From positions 1 through 64,000 of the forward strand of contig CAZVOD010000013.1 of the NCBI GenBank assembly GCA_964628385.1: a DNA stretch of 64,000 nt. The letters run 5' to 3'. This stretch comes from JANQPA01 sp964628385. GTDB taxonomy: Bacteria; Bacteroidota; Bacteroidia; Chitinophagales; Saprospiraceae. Made by a program: the position numbers and the translations under genes. Positions 1 to 9,095 of the stretch are shown here, piece by piece. Every line of letters starts with the position of its first letter. Position 1 is the stretch's first letter. The notes under the pieces are model-generated. The model saw only the letters and a list, made by a program, of their open reading frames with translations. It did no database searches and was not told where the DNA came from.

Positions 1-119
1 GCTGCACTAATCTACTGATTTCAAAGAACATTTTTTATTACAAACATACGAGCGTATTTGGATGCTAACATAGCATCTCTTAAATAACAATCTGTTGAGT
101 AATTGACTAATTTTTTTTC

Positions 120-830
120 ATGCGAAGGATTGTTCCCAATTTTATCACTTGTATCAATATCATGACCGGCTGTATTGGCATGGTGCTGCTCATGGATCAG
201 CAATACGGGCTATTTTTGTGGATATTTGGTATTGGACTGATCGCTGATCTGCTGGACGGTGCGGTAGCCAGAGCGTTGAAAGCTAGTTCAGAAATGGGTA
301 AACAGCTTGATTCGCTAGCCGATATGATCAGTTTTGGATTTTTGCCCGGTTTTCTACTTTACTTGTTGTTGAAGGACTCTTTGACTGGTACTGACGGCTG
401 GAATAAAGTATGGCCATTTTTGGGCTTCTTAGTGACTATTGCGTCTGCTATCCGACTGGGTAGATTTAATATAGAAGAACAAAACCTTGAATATTTTAAA
501 GGTATGCCCACACCAGCTAATGCCCTTTGGATAATTGGTTTATTTTTTATTTTGGAAAATGGAGGAGTGTCCATCTCAGGAATAGACAATAGGGTTTTTA
601 TTGTGGCACAATTATTACTTTCCACTTTTTTATTGAATGCCCCGTTTAGGATGTTTACCCTTAAATTTAATCTTCGGGGATGGAAAGGCAATAAGCCAGG
701 GATACTCTTTCTCATAATTAGCGGTATAATGATTATTTTTATGCAGTCATTTGCTATTTATTGGATCATTTGGCTCTACGTATTGGTATCCATCTATTTT
801 CATTTTATCTCCAAGGCTCCAACACCATGA
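120..830 (+). CDS. pssA: CDP-diacylglycerol-serine O-phosphatidyltransferase
   Basis: Transfers phosphatidyl from CDP-diacylglycerol to L-serine, making phosphatidylserine, the precursor of phosphatidylethanolamine, at the inner membrane. The 236-residue protein carries the complete CDP-alcohol phosphotransferase signature D-G-x2-A-R-x8-G-x3-D-x3-D, seen as D46 G47, A50 R51, G60, D64 and D68, followed by several hydrophobic helices. Length and motif fit the short Gram-positive/Bacteroidota type of PssA. The ATG at 120 directly precedes the conserved N-terminal MRRIVPNFIT. Its stop overlaps the purS start (ATGA), suggesting translational coupling although the two pathways are unrelated. The 119 bases upstream are AT-rich and noncoding. 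The serine rather than glycerol-phosphate acceptor is inferred from overall resemblance. Confidence 0.93.
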   Translation: MRRIVPNFITCINIMTGCIGMVLLMDQQYGLFLWIFGIGLIADLLDGAVARALKASSEMGKQLDSLADMISFGFLPGFLLYLLLKDSLTGTDGWNKVWPFLGFLVTIASAIRLGRFNIEEQNLEYFKGMPTPANALWIIGLFFILENGGVSISGIDNRVFIVAQLLLSTFLLNAPFRMFTLKFNLRGWKGNKPGILFLIISGIMIIFMQSFAIYWIIWLYVLVSIYFHFISKAPTP

Positions 831-1087
831 AATTTAAAGCTCAAATTACTATACTCCCCCGACCAGAAATTACCAGCTACGAAAGTCAGGAGCTGGGAAG
901 GGCACTTGAATCAATAGAAATAAAGCTGAGCGCTCCGCTGCGATCAGGGAAGCACATAGAACTCATTTTGGAGGCTGAATCAGAAGAGCAGGCCCATGAG
1001 TTCACCAATAAAGCTTGTGAAGCGCTTCTTTACAATAAAGTATCAGAGACTTTCAGCTACCAGCTACAATCTATTAGCGAAGAATAA
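827..1087 (+). CDS. purS: Phosphoribosylformylglycinamidine synthase subunit PurS
   Basis: An 86-residue protein resembling PurS, the small subunit that bridges PurL and PurQ in FGAM synthase (fourth step of purine synthesis). Seen: MKFKAQITILPRPEI start, a central GKHIELILEAESEEQA segment matching the family's I-G-K-x-I-E-L-x-L-E-A core, and the usual length of about 80 residues. The ATG at 827 overlaps the pssA stop as ATGA; an in-frame upstream start at 761 would lie wholly inside pssA and adds no family sequence. purL and purQ are not in the window, so the complex must be encoded elsewhere. The N-terminal linker before G-K-x-I is less conserved than in Bacillus PurS, so confidence is good but not complete. 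Confidence 0.8.
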   Translation: MKFKAQITILPRPEITSYESQELGRALESIEIKLSAPLRSGKHIELILEAESEEQAHEFTNKACEALLYNKVSETFSYQLQSISEE

Positions 1088-1094
1088 GAATAAA

Positions 1095-1763
1095 ATGCTG
1101 TACTTAGTACCCACACCTATTGGCAATCTTGAAGATATGACCTTCAGGTCTGTACGCCAATTAAAAGAAGTCGATTTAATTCTGGCAGAAGATACCCGCA
1201 CGAGTAAGAAACTACTGGACCACTACGAAATCACTACGCCTTTGAGGGCTTTTCATGCCCATAATGAGCATCAGGTCACCGAAGGTATCATTGATCAACT
1301 GGCCGATGGCGTTAATATGGCGCTAATTTCTGATGCCGGCACACCGGGCATTTCCGATCCCGGCTTTTTACTGGTACGGGCCTGCCACGAAAATAACATC
1401 GCCATCACCAGTTTGCCCGGAGCTACCTCTTCGGTCACGGCACTGGTTGCCTCTGGCTTACCTTGCGACAAATTTCACTTTGAAGGTTTTTTACCTCATA
1501 AAAAAGGGCGACAGACCAGACTGATCTACCTGGCTGAGCTTCCCGTTACGACCGTACTTTTTGAATCTCCACACCGGCTGGTTAAATGCCTGCAACAATT
1601 GGCTGAATACTGCGGGACAGACAGAATGGCTTGTGTATGTAGAGAACTCACCAAAATGTATGAAGAAATAAAAAGGGGAACACTGGAAGAATTGATTCAC
1701 CACTTCAGTCAACAAACAAAAGTGAAGGGAGAAATAGTTATAGTGGTTGAAGGGAAAAAATAG
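1095..1763 (+). CDS. rsmI: 16S rRNA (cytidine1402-2'-O)-methyltransferase
   Basis: RsmI uses S-adenosylmethionine to 2'-O-methylate C1402 of 16S rRNA in the decoding centre. The 222-residue product has the tetrapyrrole-methylase fold signatures: TPIGNLEDMTFRSV near the N-terminus, EDTRTSKKLL, SDAGTPGISDPG, PGATSSVTALVASGLP and FEGFLPHKKGRQTRL. The ATG at 1095 gives the standard MLYLVPTPIGNL N-terminus; an in-frame upstream start at 996 lies inside purS and is rejected. It follows purS by 7 bases, so pssA-purS-rsmI probably form one transcript. The C-terminal RsmI-specific extension is absent or very short, as in some Bacteroidota homologues. A hairpin overlaps the stop region and faces the convergent gene. 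Confidence 0.94.
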   Translation: MLYLVPTPIGNLEDMTFRSVRQLKEVDLILAEDTRTSKKLLDHYEITTPLRAFHAHNEHQVTEGIIDQLADGVNMALISDAGTPGISDPGFLLVRACHENNIAITSLPGATSSVTALVASGLPCDKFHFEGFLPHKKGRQTRLIYLAELPVTTVLFESPHRLVKCLQQLAEYCGTDRMACVCRELTKMYEEIKRGTLEELIHHFSQQTKVKGEIVIVVEGKK

Positions 1764-1790
1764 AGGGGAAACATGCGTCTATTTCCCCTC
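1763..1790 (-). terminator. Rho-independent terminator between convergent rsmI and T9SS cargo gene
   Basis: A perfect 9-bp stem, GAGGGGAAA at 1763-1771 with TTTCCCCTC at 1782-1790, encloses a 10-base loop. Read on the minus strand it is followed by a run of six T (the A-run at the rsmI 3' end), so it is a good intrinsic terminator for the gene ending at 1804. It may also stop rsmI transcripts, but there is no T-run on the plus side. Confidence 0.8.
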
Positions 1791-1803
1791 CATTGAAATA
1801 AAC

Positions 1804-3207
1804 TTATTTCAAAATTAACTTCTTACTTGCCACTCCTTTATCTGTGATCAAACGGAAGATGTAGAAACCGGCTCTTTGTTCTGATAAGTCTATATTAATA
1901 GTATTGTCTTCAACAACCTCGTTGGATAATACCACTTGCCCATTTTCATTAATCAGCTGGTATGCCTCAGCTTTGCTATCTCCATCTAACCTAACGAAAA
2001 CATTAGAATTAGCAGGGTTAGGACTGATCGTAATATTTTCCCCTAAAATTTCTTCCGCCCTTGTATTTGTTACCAAATTATCTACAAAAGTCACACAGGC
2101 AGTATCCTGCGGTAATTTAAAGGGTAGCTGCTGACCCCTGGAGTTGATCATTCTTATACCAACCACTCCCAGTTTGAATGGCTCAGATGGCTGGTTGAGG
2201 AATTCTACAATATCTGCGCTAATGATGCGAAATGATGTCACTACTCCAAAAGAATCAATTCCAAACGAATTCTTACGAGTAAGGGCATAATCATAAAACC
2301 TATTCTGCTCATTTCTACTCCCCAGATAACTAACATCCAGAAGCGATTCTGCTCCACCCAGGATACTTTTTTCCAAATCTATTGGAACAATATCAGTAAT
2401 GTCAGAGAGTTGATCATAAAGCTCAATTCGAAAAGCAATCCCGTGCAGGTCTTCTATTGGCTTATCAGCTGTGCCGAGTACGACATCAAGTTTGAACTCT
2501 ACACTCACCGGATTGTTATTATCGTAAACGACTACAGGCGTGAGCAGTAGCTCAATGGGAGGCCCCTCAGCATTGGTATCATCGTAAATAACAGCGGGAG
2601 CATAATTTTCCTGAATCGCTAGAATATCCTCTTCGTCTATAAATCCATCGCCGTTGCAGTCTACATGTTTTAGATCAACATTATCTACATCAATTTCCCA
2701 GTCCAGATTGAAGTTGGGCGCCCAGTAATTAGGATTATCGGGAATTGGATGAATTTTCCTTGGATGACCGCTATGCCCAAAGCCAAGCCCTAGGTTTAGC
2801 AGGTCATAATTGTTGGCCATACCATCGCCATCTGTATCACCAGGCCATATACAATCAGTCAGCGCACACATTTCTTCAGCATGCCCATCAAAAATAGTTC
2901 TGCACAACTCTGCTTCGCAGCCATCGGCATTAATCACGCTCAAGCATACCTCCACCGTATCCTGCAGCATCAACACAAACACAGAATTTTCGTAGTCAGC
3001 CAGAACGTCTCCGCCAGATATTGTCCACGCTACGCTATCGTACTCCTCTGCATCAACCAAAAGTAGCAAGGTATCATTGTGTATAACCTCAAACATAAAA
3101 TCAGCGGAGAAGTCTTCGCACTGGGCAGCCGCACGCTGTGGCGAACTTACGGAGAGTGCCATAAACAAGAACAGAATCGCAAATAATTTTATACAGTTAT
3201 GGTTCAT
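1804..3207 (-). CDS. Secreted T9SS cargo with dockerin-like EF-hand repeats
   Basis: A 467-residue exported protein of unknown substrate. A signal peptide covers about residues 1-28 (hydrophobic core, then AAAQ cleavage region). Residues about 40-105 look Ig/PKD-like. Two calcium-loop motifs of dockerin type follow: D124-x-D-G-D-G-x3-N-x-D at about 124-135 and D183-x-N-G-D-G-x6-D at about 183-194. Residues about 215-370 are a beta-rich module resembling cohesin-like domains. The last 76 residues (392-467) are a T9SS type A sorting domain, with ISPNPANS, ENGQVV and the terminal G-x-Y-x-F-R-L and KKLILK strands. By analogy it is translocated by T9SS and anchored or released at the surface. The function of the calcium loops here is unknown. 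Confidence 0.8.
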   Translation of the reverse strand: MNHNCIKLFAILFLFMALSVSSPQRAAAQCEDFSADFMFEVIHNDTLLLLVDAEEYDSVAWTISGGDVLADYENSVFVLMLQDTVEVCLSVINADGCEAELCRTIFDGHAEEMCALTDCIWPGDTDGDGMANNYDLLNLGLGFGHSGHPRKIHPIPDNPNYWAPNFNLDWEIDVDNVDLKHVDCNGDGFIDEEDILAIQENYAPAVIYDDTNAEGPPIELLLTPVVVYDNNNPVSVEFKLDVVLGTADKPIEDLHGIAFRIELYDQLSDITDIVPIDLEKSILGGAESLLDVSYLGSRNEQNRFYDYALTRKNSFGIDSFGVVTSFRIISADIVEFLNQPSEPFKLGVVGIRMINSRGQQLPFKLPQDTACVTFVDNLVTNTRAEEILGENITISPNPANSNVFVRLDGDSKAEAYQLINENGQVVLSNEVVEDNTINIDLSEQRAGFYIFRLITDKGVASKKLILK

Positions 3208-3423
3208 AGGGCATCAATTTACAGTAGCACTAAGGCTTGTTATTCGATGGTTTATAAATTTCTACATTGCAAAAGTGTCTTTAATTTATTGCTTACTCAA
3301 AGACAAAAATTAAAATTTGTACCTTTTTAACCACACAACATCTTAAACTTAATTACTGATTTCCAGTTATCTATATACTCCTCTTGCTACAAATTGTCTT
3401 TTAATCATGAAATACCAGCTCCT

Positions 3424-4890
3424 ATGCCTAGTCCAAAACTTATTGCACTACTGAATGAATTTTCAGGTCATGACCTCAACAAGTTTCAGAAGTATCTGGA
3501 CAGCCCTTACCTTAACGAAAATCAAGATTTAACTAACCTCTACCGGATTGTCCATTATTCCTTTAAAAAATCAGGTGACAATCTTTTAGTAGTAGAAAAA
3601 CAGCTAAACAAAAAAGTTGTTTGGAAAAAGCTATTTCCCGGGCAGGATTATAAAGATTTATATTTACGAAGGTTATGCTCAGACCTTATCAAGCTGGCCC
3701 AGCATTTTTTGGTTTTGGAAAATGGTAAAAAGGATTCACTAGCTGAGAGTGCGCAATTGGTTAAATTATTGAGTAAGAAACCTTTGGAAAAACATTTTAG
3801 AGGAGCAATCCGCCAGTTTGACCAGGAAAATCAAAAGCGAAAGTGGAAGCATGATGACTATTACCTTCACCAGTTTACGGTTCAAAAGAGTATTCAACAA
3901 TACCTTGAGCGCCCGGGCATACCCTTTAAGGACCTATCCAACCTGGAAAAAGCAGATTTCAACCTCGATTGTTTTTATATCATAAAAAAATTAAAAAACT
4001 ACTGCGACGCAATTGGGTACAGGAAAATCCTTTCTTTGGAGGCAGATATTCGGCTGCCCGATCGCTTTCTGGAAGCCATCGCTGATACGGAGTATATAGA
4101 GGAGCCCGTTGTTAAGGCTTATTATTTTATTGCCAGCATGATGCTGGAACCGGATACGGAAGCTTATTTTTTTGATTTAAAAACATTTGTAAAGCAAAAC
4201 GCCGATTTGTTTCCCACTTCCGAGCTAAAGACCATTTTCATTCACCTTAACAACTATTGTATCACTCAAAAATTAAGCATTGGCAAGACGAGGTTTGTAC
4301 ATGAAATTTTTGACAACTTCAAATTTATGCTAGCTCATAATCTGGTGCTGAAACAAAATACGATTGCACAGCAGGACTTTAAGAATATTATCACTATCGC
4401 GCTACAAGTAGAAGCCTATCAGTGGGTAGAAAAGTTTATCAAAGATTACACTCCAAAACTACCACAAGCCAATCAGGAAAATGCGCTGGCCTATAATCTG
4501 GCCAAGGTCTATTTTAAGCAGGAACAATACGAAAAGGTAATTGAGCAATTGCGGGAAGTTGCCTACAGTAGTCATGTCTATGCGTTGGGAGGTAAGCAAA
4601 TGCTGCTGAAAACCTACTACGAGCTGGATGAGTTTTTGGCACTGGATTCCTTAACGGAAAGTTTTAGGACTTACCTCAGGCGCCAAAAGCTGGTGACAAA
4701 AGAAACCAAAGAGCAATACATGAATTTTATTAAATTTTTGAAAAGACTCTCCAAAATAGATACCCGAAATCAGGAAAAAGTGAGTGCTTTACTGGAGGAA
4801 ATAAAAGTATGCAGGCTTTTAGCTTCCAAATCCTGGCTTTTGCACAAAACCAGAGCTCACCTCAAAGCACAAAAAGAGATAGATTATTAA
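3424..4890 (+). CDS. Hypothetical protein, Bacteroidota-specific, helical repeat-like
   Basis: A 488-residue protein that I do not recognise. It has no signal peptide, membrane segment or catalytic motif. Composition (many charged residues, Leu, Tyr) and the C-terminal half suggest alpha-helical TPR-like repeats, with segments such as ALAYNLAKVYFKQEQYEKVI and LLKTYYELDEFLALDSLTES having helix-turn-helix periodicity. The opening LIALLNEFSGHDLNKFQKYL, followed by SPYLNENQDL, resembles the start of large uncharacterised proteins common in this phylum. The ATG at 3424 is chosen over an in-frame TTG at 3394 because the conserved-looking sequence begins there. It is divergent from the T9SS gene and convergent with lpdA, so context gives no functional hint. 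Confidence 0.7.
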   Translation: MPSPKLIALLNEFSGHDLNKFQKYLDSPYLNENQDLTNLYRIVHYSFKKSGDNLLVVEKQLNKKVVWKKLFPGQDYKDLYLRRLCSDLIKLAQHFLVLENGKKDSLAESAQLVKLLSKKPLEKHFRGAIRQFDQENQKRKWKHDDYYLHQFTVQKSIQQYLERPGIPFKDLSNLEKADFNLDCFYIIKKLKNYCDAIGYRKILSLEADIRLPDRFLEAIADTEYIEEPVVKAYYFIASMMLEPDTEAYFFDLKTFVKQNADLFPTSELKTIFIHLNNYCITQKLSIGKTRFVHEIFDNFKFMLAHNLVLKQNTIAQQDFKNIITIALQVEAYQWVEKFIKDYTPKLPQANQENALAYNLAKVYFKQEQYEKVIEQLREVAYSSHVYALGGKQMLLKTYYELDEFLALDSLTESFRTYLRRQKLVTKETKEQYMNFIKFLKRLSKIDTRNQEKVSALLEEIKVCRLLASKSWLLHKTRAHLKAQKEIDY

Positions 4891-4896
4891 CGGGAA

Positions 4897-4949
4897 GTAA
4901 GCTGTAATTCTGGTAGAGCAAGCTCCGATCACCTTTGCTTACAGCTTAC
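4897..4949. terminator. Inverted repeat between convergent genes (likely bidirectional terminator)
   Basis: Perfect 11-bp arms GTAAGCTGTAA (4897-4907) and TTACAGCTTAC (4939-4949) flank a 31-base loop that itself contains a small GAGC/GCTC hairpin. It fills the gap between the hypothetical gene and lpdA, which converge. There is no long T-run, so termination efficiency is uncertain. Confidence 0.6.
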
Positions 4950-4973
4950 CTCTCGCATTATAAGTCTCAATAT

Positions 4974-6374
4974 TTAGATATGTATTGATCGATTGGCTGT
5001 AGCGGCCAAAGCAGCTTCTTTCATTGCCTCTGTGTAGGTCGGGTGAGCATGGCTCATACGAGCAACATCTTCTGCTGATCCCCTGAACTCCATAACGGCC
5101 ACAGCCTCGGCAATCATATCGGCTGTACGGGGCCCTACCATGTGTACACCAAGAATTTCATCCGTTTCTTCGTGTGAAATAACCTTCACCAAGCCTTCAA
5201 TATCGGTACTCGCTCTGGCTCTACCCAATGCTTTGAATGGGAATTTCCCTGTCTTATACGGAACTCCTGCTTCCTTTAGTTGAGCTTCTGTACGCCCTAC
5301 TCCGGCTACCTCTGGCCAGGTATACACCACATTAGGAATGAGATTGTAATCAATATGAGGATGCTGACCAGCGATGACCTCGGCTGCAAAAACCCCTTCT
5401 TCTTCAGCTTTGTGTGCCAGCATGGCGCCTTTTATCACATCACCTATTGCATAGATATTGTCAATGTTAGTTCTCAACATGCCATCTACAGGAATTCGGC
5501 CCCTTTCGTCCCTTTCTAATCCTATATTTTCCAGTCCCAATTTATCGGTAAAAGGAATACGTCCGATAGATACCAGGCAATAATCTGCTTCTACAGTCTG
5601 CGTATTATCGGTATCTCGCTTTTGGTAGGTAATTTTCACTTTATCATCACCAGGCTCTACGGCTGTCACCATATGCTTTAGGTGAAACTTAACACCCATC
5701 TTTTTCATGGATTTCATCAGTTCTTTTCCGCAGTCTTTATCCATTATCGGAATGACACTATCCATATATTCGATCACATTCACCTGTGTACCCAGACGTC
5801 CGAATACGGAGCCCAGCTCCAGGCCTATAGCACCTCCACCGATAACGACCATTGTTTCGGGAACGCTAGTAATTTCTATTGCCTCATCAGAAGTGATCAC
5901 ACGCTTGCCATCGTAATTGAAAGCAGCAGGCGTATTAGGAACAGACCCGGTAGCGATAATGACTTTATCCGTCTGCACTTCAGTCGTTCCTCCTTCATTG
6001 AGTTCTACTTTGATGGTATTTTTATCGATAAAAGAACCAAAGCCGTTGTAGACATCGATTTTATTTTTTTTCATCAAAAACTCAACACCTTTGACTGTTT
6101 GATCAACCACTTCTTGCTTACGTTTGATCATCTGAGGCATATTGACTTTTATCTCATTGATGTCAATACCATGATCTTTAAATTTCTTTACCGCATTATG
6201 ATAATGTTCGGAAGAATCCAGCAAAGCTTTGGAAGGAATACAGCCTACATTAAGACAAGTACCACCGAGGGATTTCTTTTCAATAATCGCCGTCTTTAAC
6301 CCCAATTGTGCCGCCCTGATCGCAGCCACATAACCACCGGGGCCAGAACCGATGACGGTTACATCGTATTTCAT
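4974..6374 (-). CDS. lpdA: Dihydrolipoyl dehydrogenase (E3)
   Basis: FAD enzyme that reoxidises dihydrolipoamide with NAD+, shared by the pyruvate, 2-oxoglutarate and branched-chain dehydrogenases and the glycine cleavage system. The 466-residue protein has the FAD dinucleotide motif GSGPGG (residues 9-14), the redox disulfide G-G-T-C40-L-N-V-G-C45, a second NAD-binding GGGAIGLELG, the FAD-binding YAIGDV, and the C-terminal His-Glu dyad in HAHPTYTE. All family-critical residues are present and length is standard. It stands alone: no E1 or E2 gene is nearby, so it probably serves several complexes. A -7 promoter-like box lies 53 bases upstream of the ATG. Confidence 0.96.
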   Translation of the reverse strand: MKYDVTVIGSGPGGYVAAIRAAQLGLKTAIIEKKSLGGTCLNVGCIPSKALLDSSEHYHNAVKKFKDHGIDINEIKVNMPQMIKRKQEVVDQTVKGVEFLMKKNKIDVYNGFGSFIDKNTIKVELNEGGTTEVQTDKVIIATGSVPNTPAAFNYDGKRVITSDEAIEITSVPETMVVIGGGAIGLELGSVFGRLGTQVNVIEYMDSVIPIMDKDCGKELMKSMKKMGVKFHLKHMVTAVEPGDDKVKITYQKRDTDNTQTVEADYCLVSIGRIPFTDKLGLENIGLERDERGRIPVDGMLRTNIDNIYAIGDVIKGAMLAHKAEEEGVFAAEVIAGQHPHIDYNLIPNVVYTWPEVAGVGRTEAQLKEAGVPYKTGKFPFKALGRARASTDIEGLVKVISHEETDEILGVHMVGPRTADMIAEAVAVMEFRGSAEDVARMSHAHPTYTEAMKEAALAATANRSIHI

Positions 6375-6426
6375 TCGTTTAAAATTTTGGTCTTTGAATC
6401 CGTTATGTTTACAATATCACTAAAAA

Positions 6427-6434
6427 CAAACTTA
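6427..6434 (-). promoter_or_regulatory. Putative -7 box upstream of lpdA
   Basis: On the minus strand the sequence is TAAGTTTG, an exact match to the Bacteroidota -7 consensus TAnnTTTG, about 53 bases before the lpdA start. No clear TTTG -33 element is seen at the usual distance, so this is a moderate call. Confidence 0.4.
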
Positions 6435-6462
6435 CTCAAAAATTGGTTGGTTTTTCACGCAG

Positions 6463-7836
6463 TTACTCTTTCTTCTTCTTTTTAAAGCGTCTGGATTTGT
6501 TCCTGTTAGGATTAGGTTTGTTCTCTCCTCCACCCTCGTTGCTGTTGTTCTGAGACTTTTTATTTCTGGAATTGGCATTGCGGGTACCCGAATTATTATT
6601 GGAGGTAGCTCCCCCCTTTTTAGGTCCTTGGTTCCCTGAGCGGCCTTTTTGATCCTGTGGCTTTTTGTTGCCTGCACCTCGATTCTGATTATTGCCGCTT
6701 TGCTTGTTCTTTTTAGATCGCTTCTTTTTCTTTTTGCGCCTTTCAGCCGGTAGTTCAATATCTCCGGTACCATCCTCAAAGTCTATTACCTCTTCAAGAT
6801 CTTCAATATGGACGATGGCTTCACCCTCCAGTTTTTCAGGCTTTTCTCCCTTGATATTGAGTTCGATTACTTTCTTTACCCGTTCCAGCTCTAGGGCAAA
6901 CACCCGGTCGCGATCTCTTTCTACTGGCAAAACGTAATACATGATCTTTTTGAAAATATCCGTTTTGATCAGGGTAGCCGTTCCCGTGAGCGTGTAGAGC
7001 TTATCCGCATTTTCGGGGAAACTGTCCAGCGCATCCAGGTAGGTATCCAACTCATAGTTTAGGCAACATTTCAATCGACCACACTGCCCGGAGAGCTTAG
7101 CCTGATTGATGGCCAGGTTTTGATACCTGGCGGCCACAGTAGAAACCGATTTAAAATCAGTTAACCAGGTAGAACAACACAACTCACGTCCACAAGACCC
7201 AATTCCTCCGATTCGGGCAGATTCCTGCCGGGCACCGATTTGTCGCATTTCGATTTTCACCCGAAATTCCTTGGCGTAATGCCGAATTAATTCACGAAAA
7301 TCCACGCGGCCATCAGCGGTGTAGTAAAACGTTGCTTTGCGCTTATCCCCCTGATACTCTACATCGCCAATCTTCATTTCTAATCCTAGCGTCCTGGCAA
7401 TCACTCTGGCCTTGACCATTGTAGCCACTTCCATATCTCTGGCTTCTTGTAAACGCTCCAGGTCCCGGTCGTTTGCTCTTCTGACGACTTCGTGAATGAC
7501 ATCTTCTTCGTTCACTTTTTTCTTCTTCAACTGCAACCTTACCAACTCACCGGAAAGGCTGACCTTTCCGACATCAAAGCCATTTCCTGTTTCTACCACG
7601 ACAAAGTCGCCAGTGACTACCCGGACGTGCTCTCTCAATTTATAGAAGCCTTTACGTGCTCCATTCTTAAAATTCACTTCTACTATATCAAATGGATCCG
7701 CATCGGTGATATCCAGAGCGCTCAACCAATCGTAGGTATTCAGGCGATTACAGCCTCCTGTAGAGCAATTTCCTTTGCTTCCGCATCCTTTAGGCGTTCC
7801 GTTTTTTGTACTGACTGTGCATCCTATACATCCCAT
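6463..7836 (-). CDS. ricT: PSP1-domain regulatory protein, RicT/YaaT family
   Basis: Homologue of RicT (YaaT), which in Bacillus forms the Fe-S-containing Ric/Y-complex that helps RNase Y process mRNA; in Bacteroidota its role is not established. The 457-residue protein starts with a Cys-rich tail (C3, C6, C18, C24, C29), then a PSP1 core with two conserved cysteine clusters, GSCGRELCCSTWL and SGQCGRLKCCLNYE. From about residue 375 on it becomes a low-complexity Lys/Asn/Gly/Arg tail ending in RRFKKKKKE, probably disordered and nucleic-acid binding. It lies 125 bases downstream of holB on the same strand, the holB-yaaT order known from Firmicutes, which supports the assignment. Confidence 0.88.
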   Translation of the reverse strand: MGCIGCTVSTKNGTPKGCGSKGNCSTGGCNRLNTYDWLSALDITDADPFDIVEVNFKNGARKGFYKLREHVRVVTGDFVVVETGNGFDVGKVSLSGELVRLQLKKKKVNEEDVIHEVVRRANDRDLERLQEARDMEVATMVKARVIARTLGLEMKIGDVEYQGDKRKATFYYTADGRVDFRELIRHYAKEFRVKIEMRQIGARQESARIGGIGSCGRELCCSTWLTDFKSVSTVAARYQNLAINQAKLSGQCGRLKCCLNYELDTYLDALDSFPENADKLYTLTGTATLIKTDIFKKIMYYVLPVERDRDRVFALELERVKKVIELNIKGEKPEKLEGEAIVHIEDLEEVIDFEDGTGDIELPAERRKKKKKRSKKNKQSGNNQNRGAGNKKPQDQKGRSGNQGPKKGGATSNNNSGTRNANSRNKKSQNNSNEGGGENKPNPNRNKSRRFKKKKKE

Positions 7837-7961
7837 TTCTTACGTATTTAGTTCAAATTGTAATGTGGTCATACTATATATGATGAAACCTATTCATCTT
7901 TCACAGTACAATTTGGTTTATTCAATCAAAGGGCTTATGGCCCATGAAAATTTATTGATAA

Positions 7962-9095
7962 TTACCCGACCGTCAGCTGCTGCTCGTAACGCAGCTTTTG
8001 GGTCAGTATATGATTCATTTTAATAGAAAAATCCAATGATAAAATTTTTGGATTGGCATTCCGCTCAACAGCGTAAATGCCGTCATTCAATAGTGCTACT
8101 ATTGATTCTACCTGCTCGAATTCCAAAACCCTGATCATCCTTTTGGCCGTTTGTAATTCTTCTTCGTTGAGTCGTATCTGGTCGCTTCCTGTCATTTTGA
8201 GGAACAAATATTCCCGCAAAAAATGTAGGGCATAGCGAAGAAAATACTTCTGGCTTTCTCTTCCCCAGGTAGCAAAAGCTTCCGTCCACTTGACAAGCTC
8301 CACCGGATGCCCTTTGTAGCACTTCCGCATCCATTCCACAAATCGGGTAGCCTGATCATTTACGCGAGAAGCTACTAATTGTATGGCCTCGTTGAGGTTG
8401 CCATTAGACAGGCGGGCAATTTGCGCTAAGTCCGCAGCCGAGGTATCCGTATATATCTTTAACTTTTCGATCACTTCTTTGTCAGAAAAAGCCTGGATGC
8501 GCACAGTTTGGCACCTGGATAAAATAGTATTGAGAATCAGCTCCTGCTGCTCTGCGATGAGAATAAAATGTGTATTAGCCGGTGGTTCTTCGATGATTTT
8601 TAAAAGTCGATTCCCTTCCTTTTGAAGATATTCCGGCATCCAGATGATCATCACCTTCTTACGGCTTTCATAAGTCTTCAAACTTAGCTTTTTGATGATA
8701 TTTAGGCACTCTTCTTTGTTGATATTACCTTGCCGATTTTCTGCACCAATTAGCTGCAGCCACTGGTTGATAGATAGGTATGGATGGTCGAGAAGGGCAG
8801 AACGCCACTGGGCCAAAAACTGATCACTAACCGCCTTTGTGCCTACTACAGGGAATACAAAATGCAAATCTGGGTGAATGATCTTGCCAGTTTTGTTGCA
8901 ACTGGCACATTGCTGACAGGGCCCCTCTGGCAGGTTTTTTTCGCACAATAAATGCCTGGCCAGATGCACTCCGGCCGCTAACTTTTCAGACCCTTCTGGG
9001 CCGATTAGCAACAGAGCATGAGGCAATCTATCCTGATGGATAAGCCGATTTAAAGAGCTGGTGTATTTATTTTCTATAGCATTCTCCAAAGCCAT
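7962..9095 (-). CDS. holB: DNA polymerase III subunit delta' (clamp loader)
   Basis: Delta' subunit of the clamp-loader AAA+ pentamer that loads the DnaN ring. In the 377-residue protein the N-terminal RLIHQDRLPHALLLIGPEG leads into a degenerate P-loop, GPEGSEKLA (32-40), lacking the catalytic GKT, as expected of non-hydrolysing delta'. A zinc-binding set follows (C51, C60, C63, C66). Later come IIWMPEYLQKEGNRLLKIIEEPP, the sensor region where delta' wedges the loader, and LSRCQ, close to the family's SRC motif. Length is slightly above typical (about 330). It is the first gene of a holB-ricT pair. The ATG at 9095 gives the usual short N-terminus. Confidence 0.92.
   Translation of the reverse strand: MALENAIENKYTSSLNRLIHQDRLPHALLLIGPEGSEKLAAGVHLARHLLCEKNLPEGPCQQCASCNKTGKIIHPDLHFVFPVVGTKAVSDQFLAQWRSALLDHPYLSINQWLQLIGAENRQGNINKEECLNIIKKLSLKTYESRKKVMIIWMPEYLQKEGNRLLKIIEEPPANTHFILIAEQQELILNTILSRCQTVRIQAFSDKEVIEKLKIYTDTSAADLAQIARLSNGNLNEAIQLVASRVNDQATRFVEWMRKCYKGHPVELVKWTEAFATWGRESQKYFLRYALHFLREYLFLKMTGSDQIRLNEEELQTAKRMIRVLEFEQVESIVALLNDGIYAVERNANPKILSLDFSIKMNHILTQKLRYEQQLTVG

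Noticed and set aside
5682..6299. 205-codon frame on the plus strand opposite lpdA
   Set aside because: Antisense shadow of a well-conserved gene; sequence rich in His, Phe and Ile with no family features.
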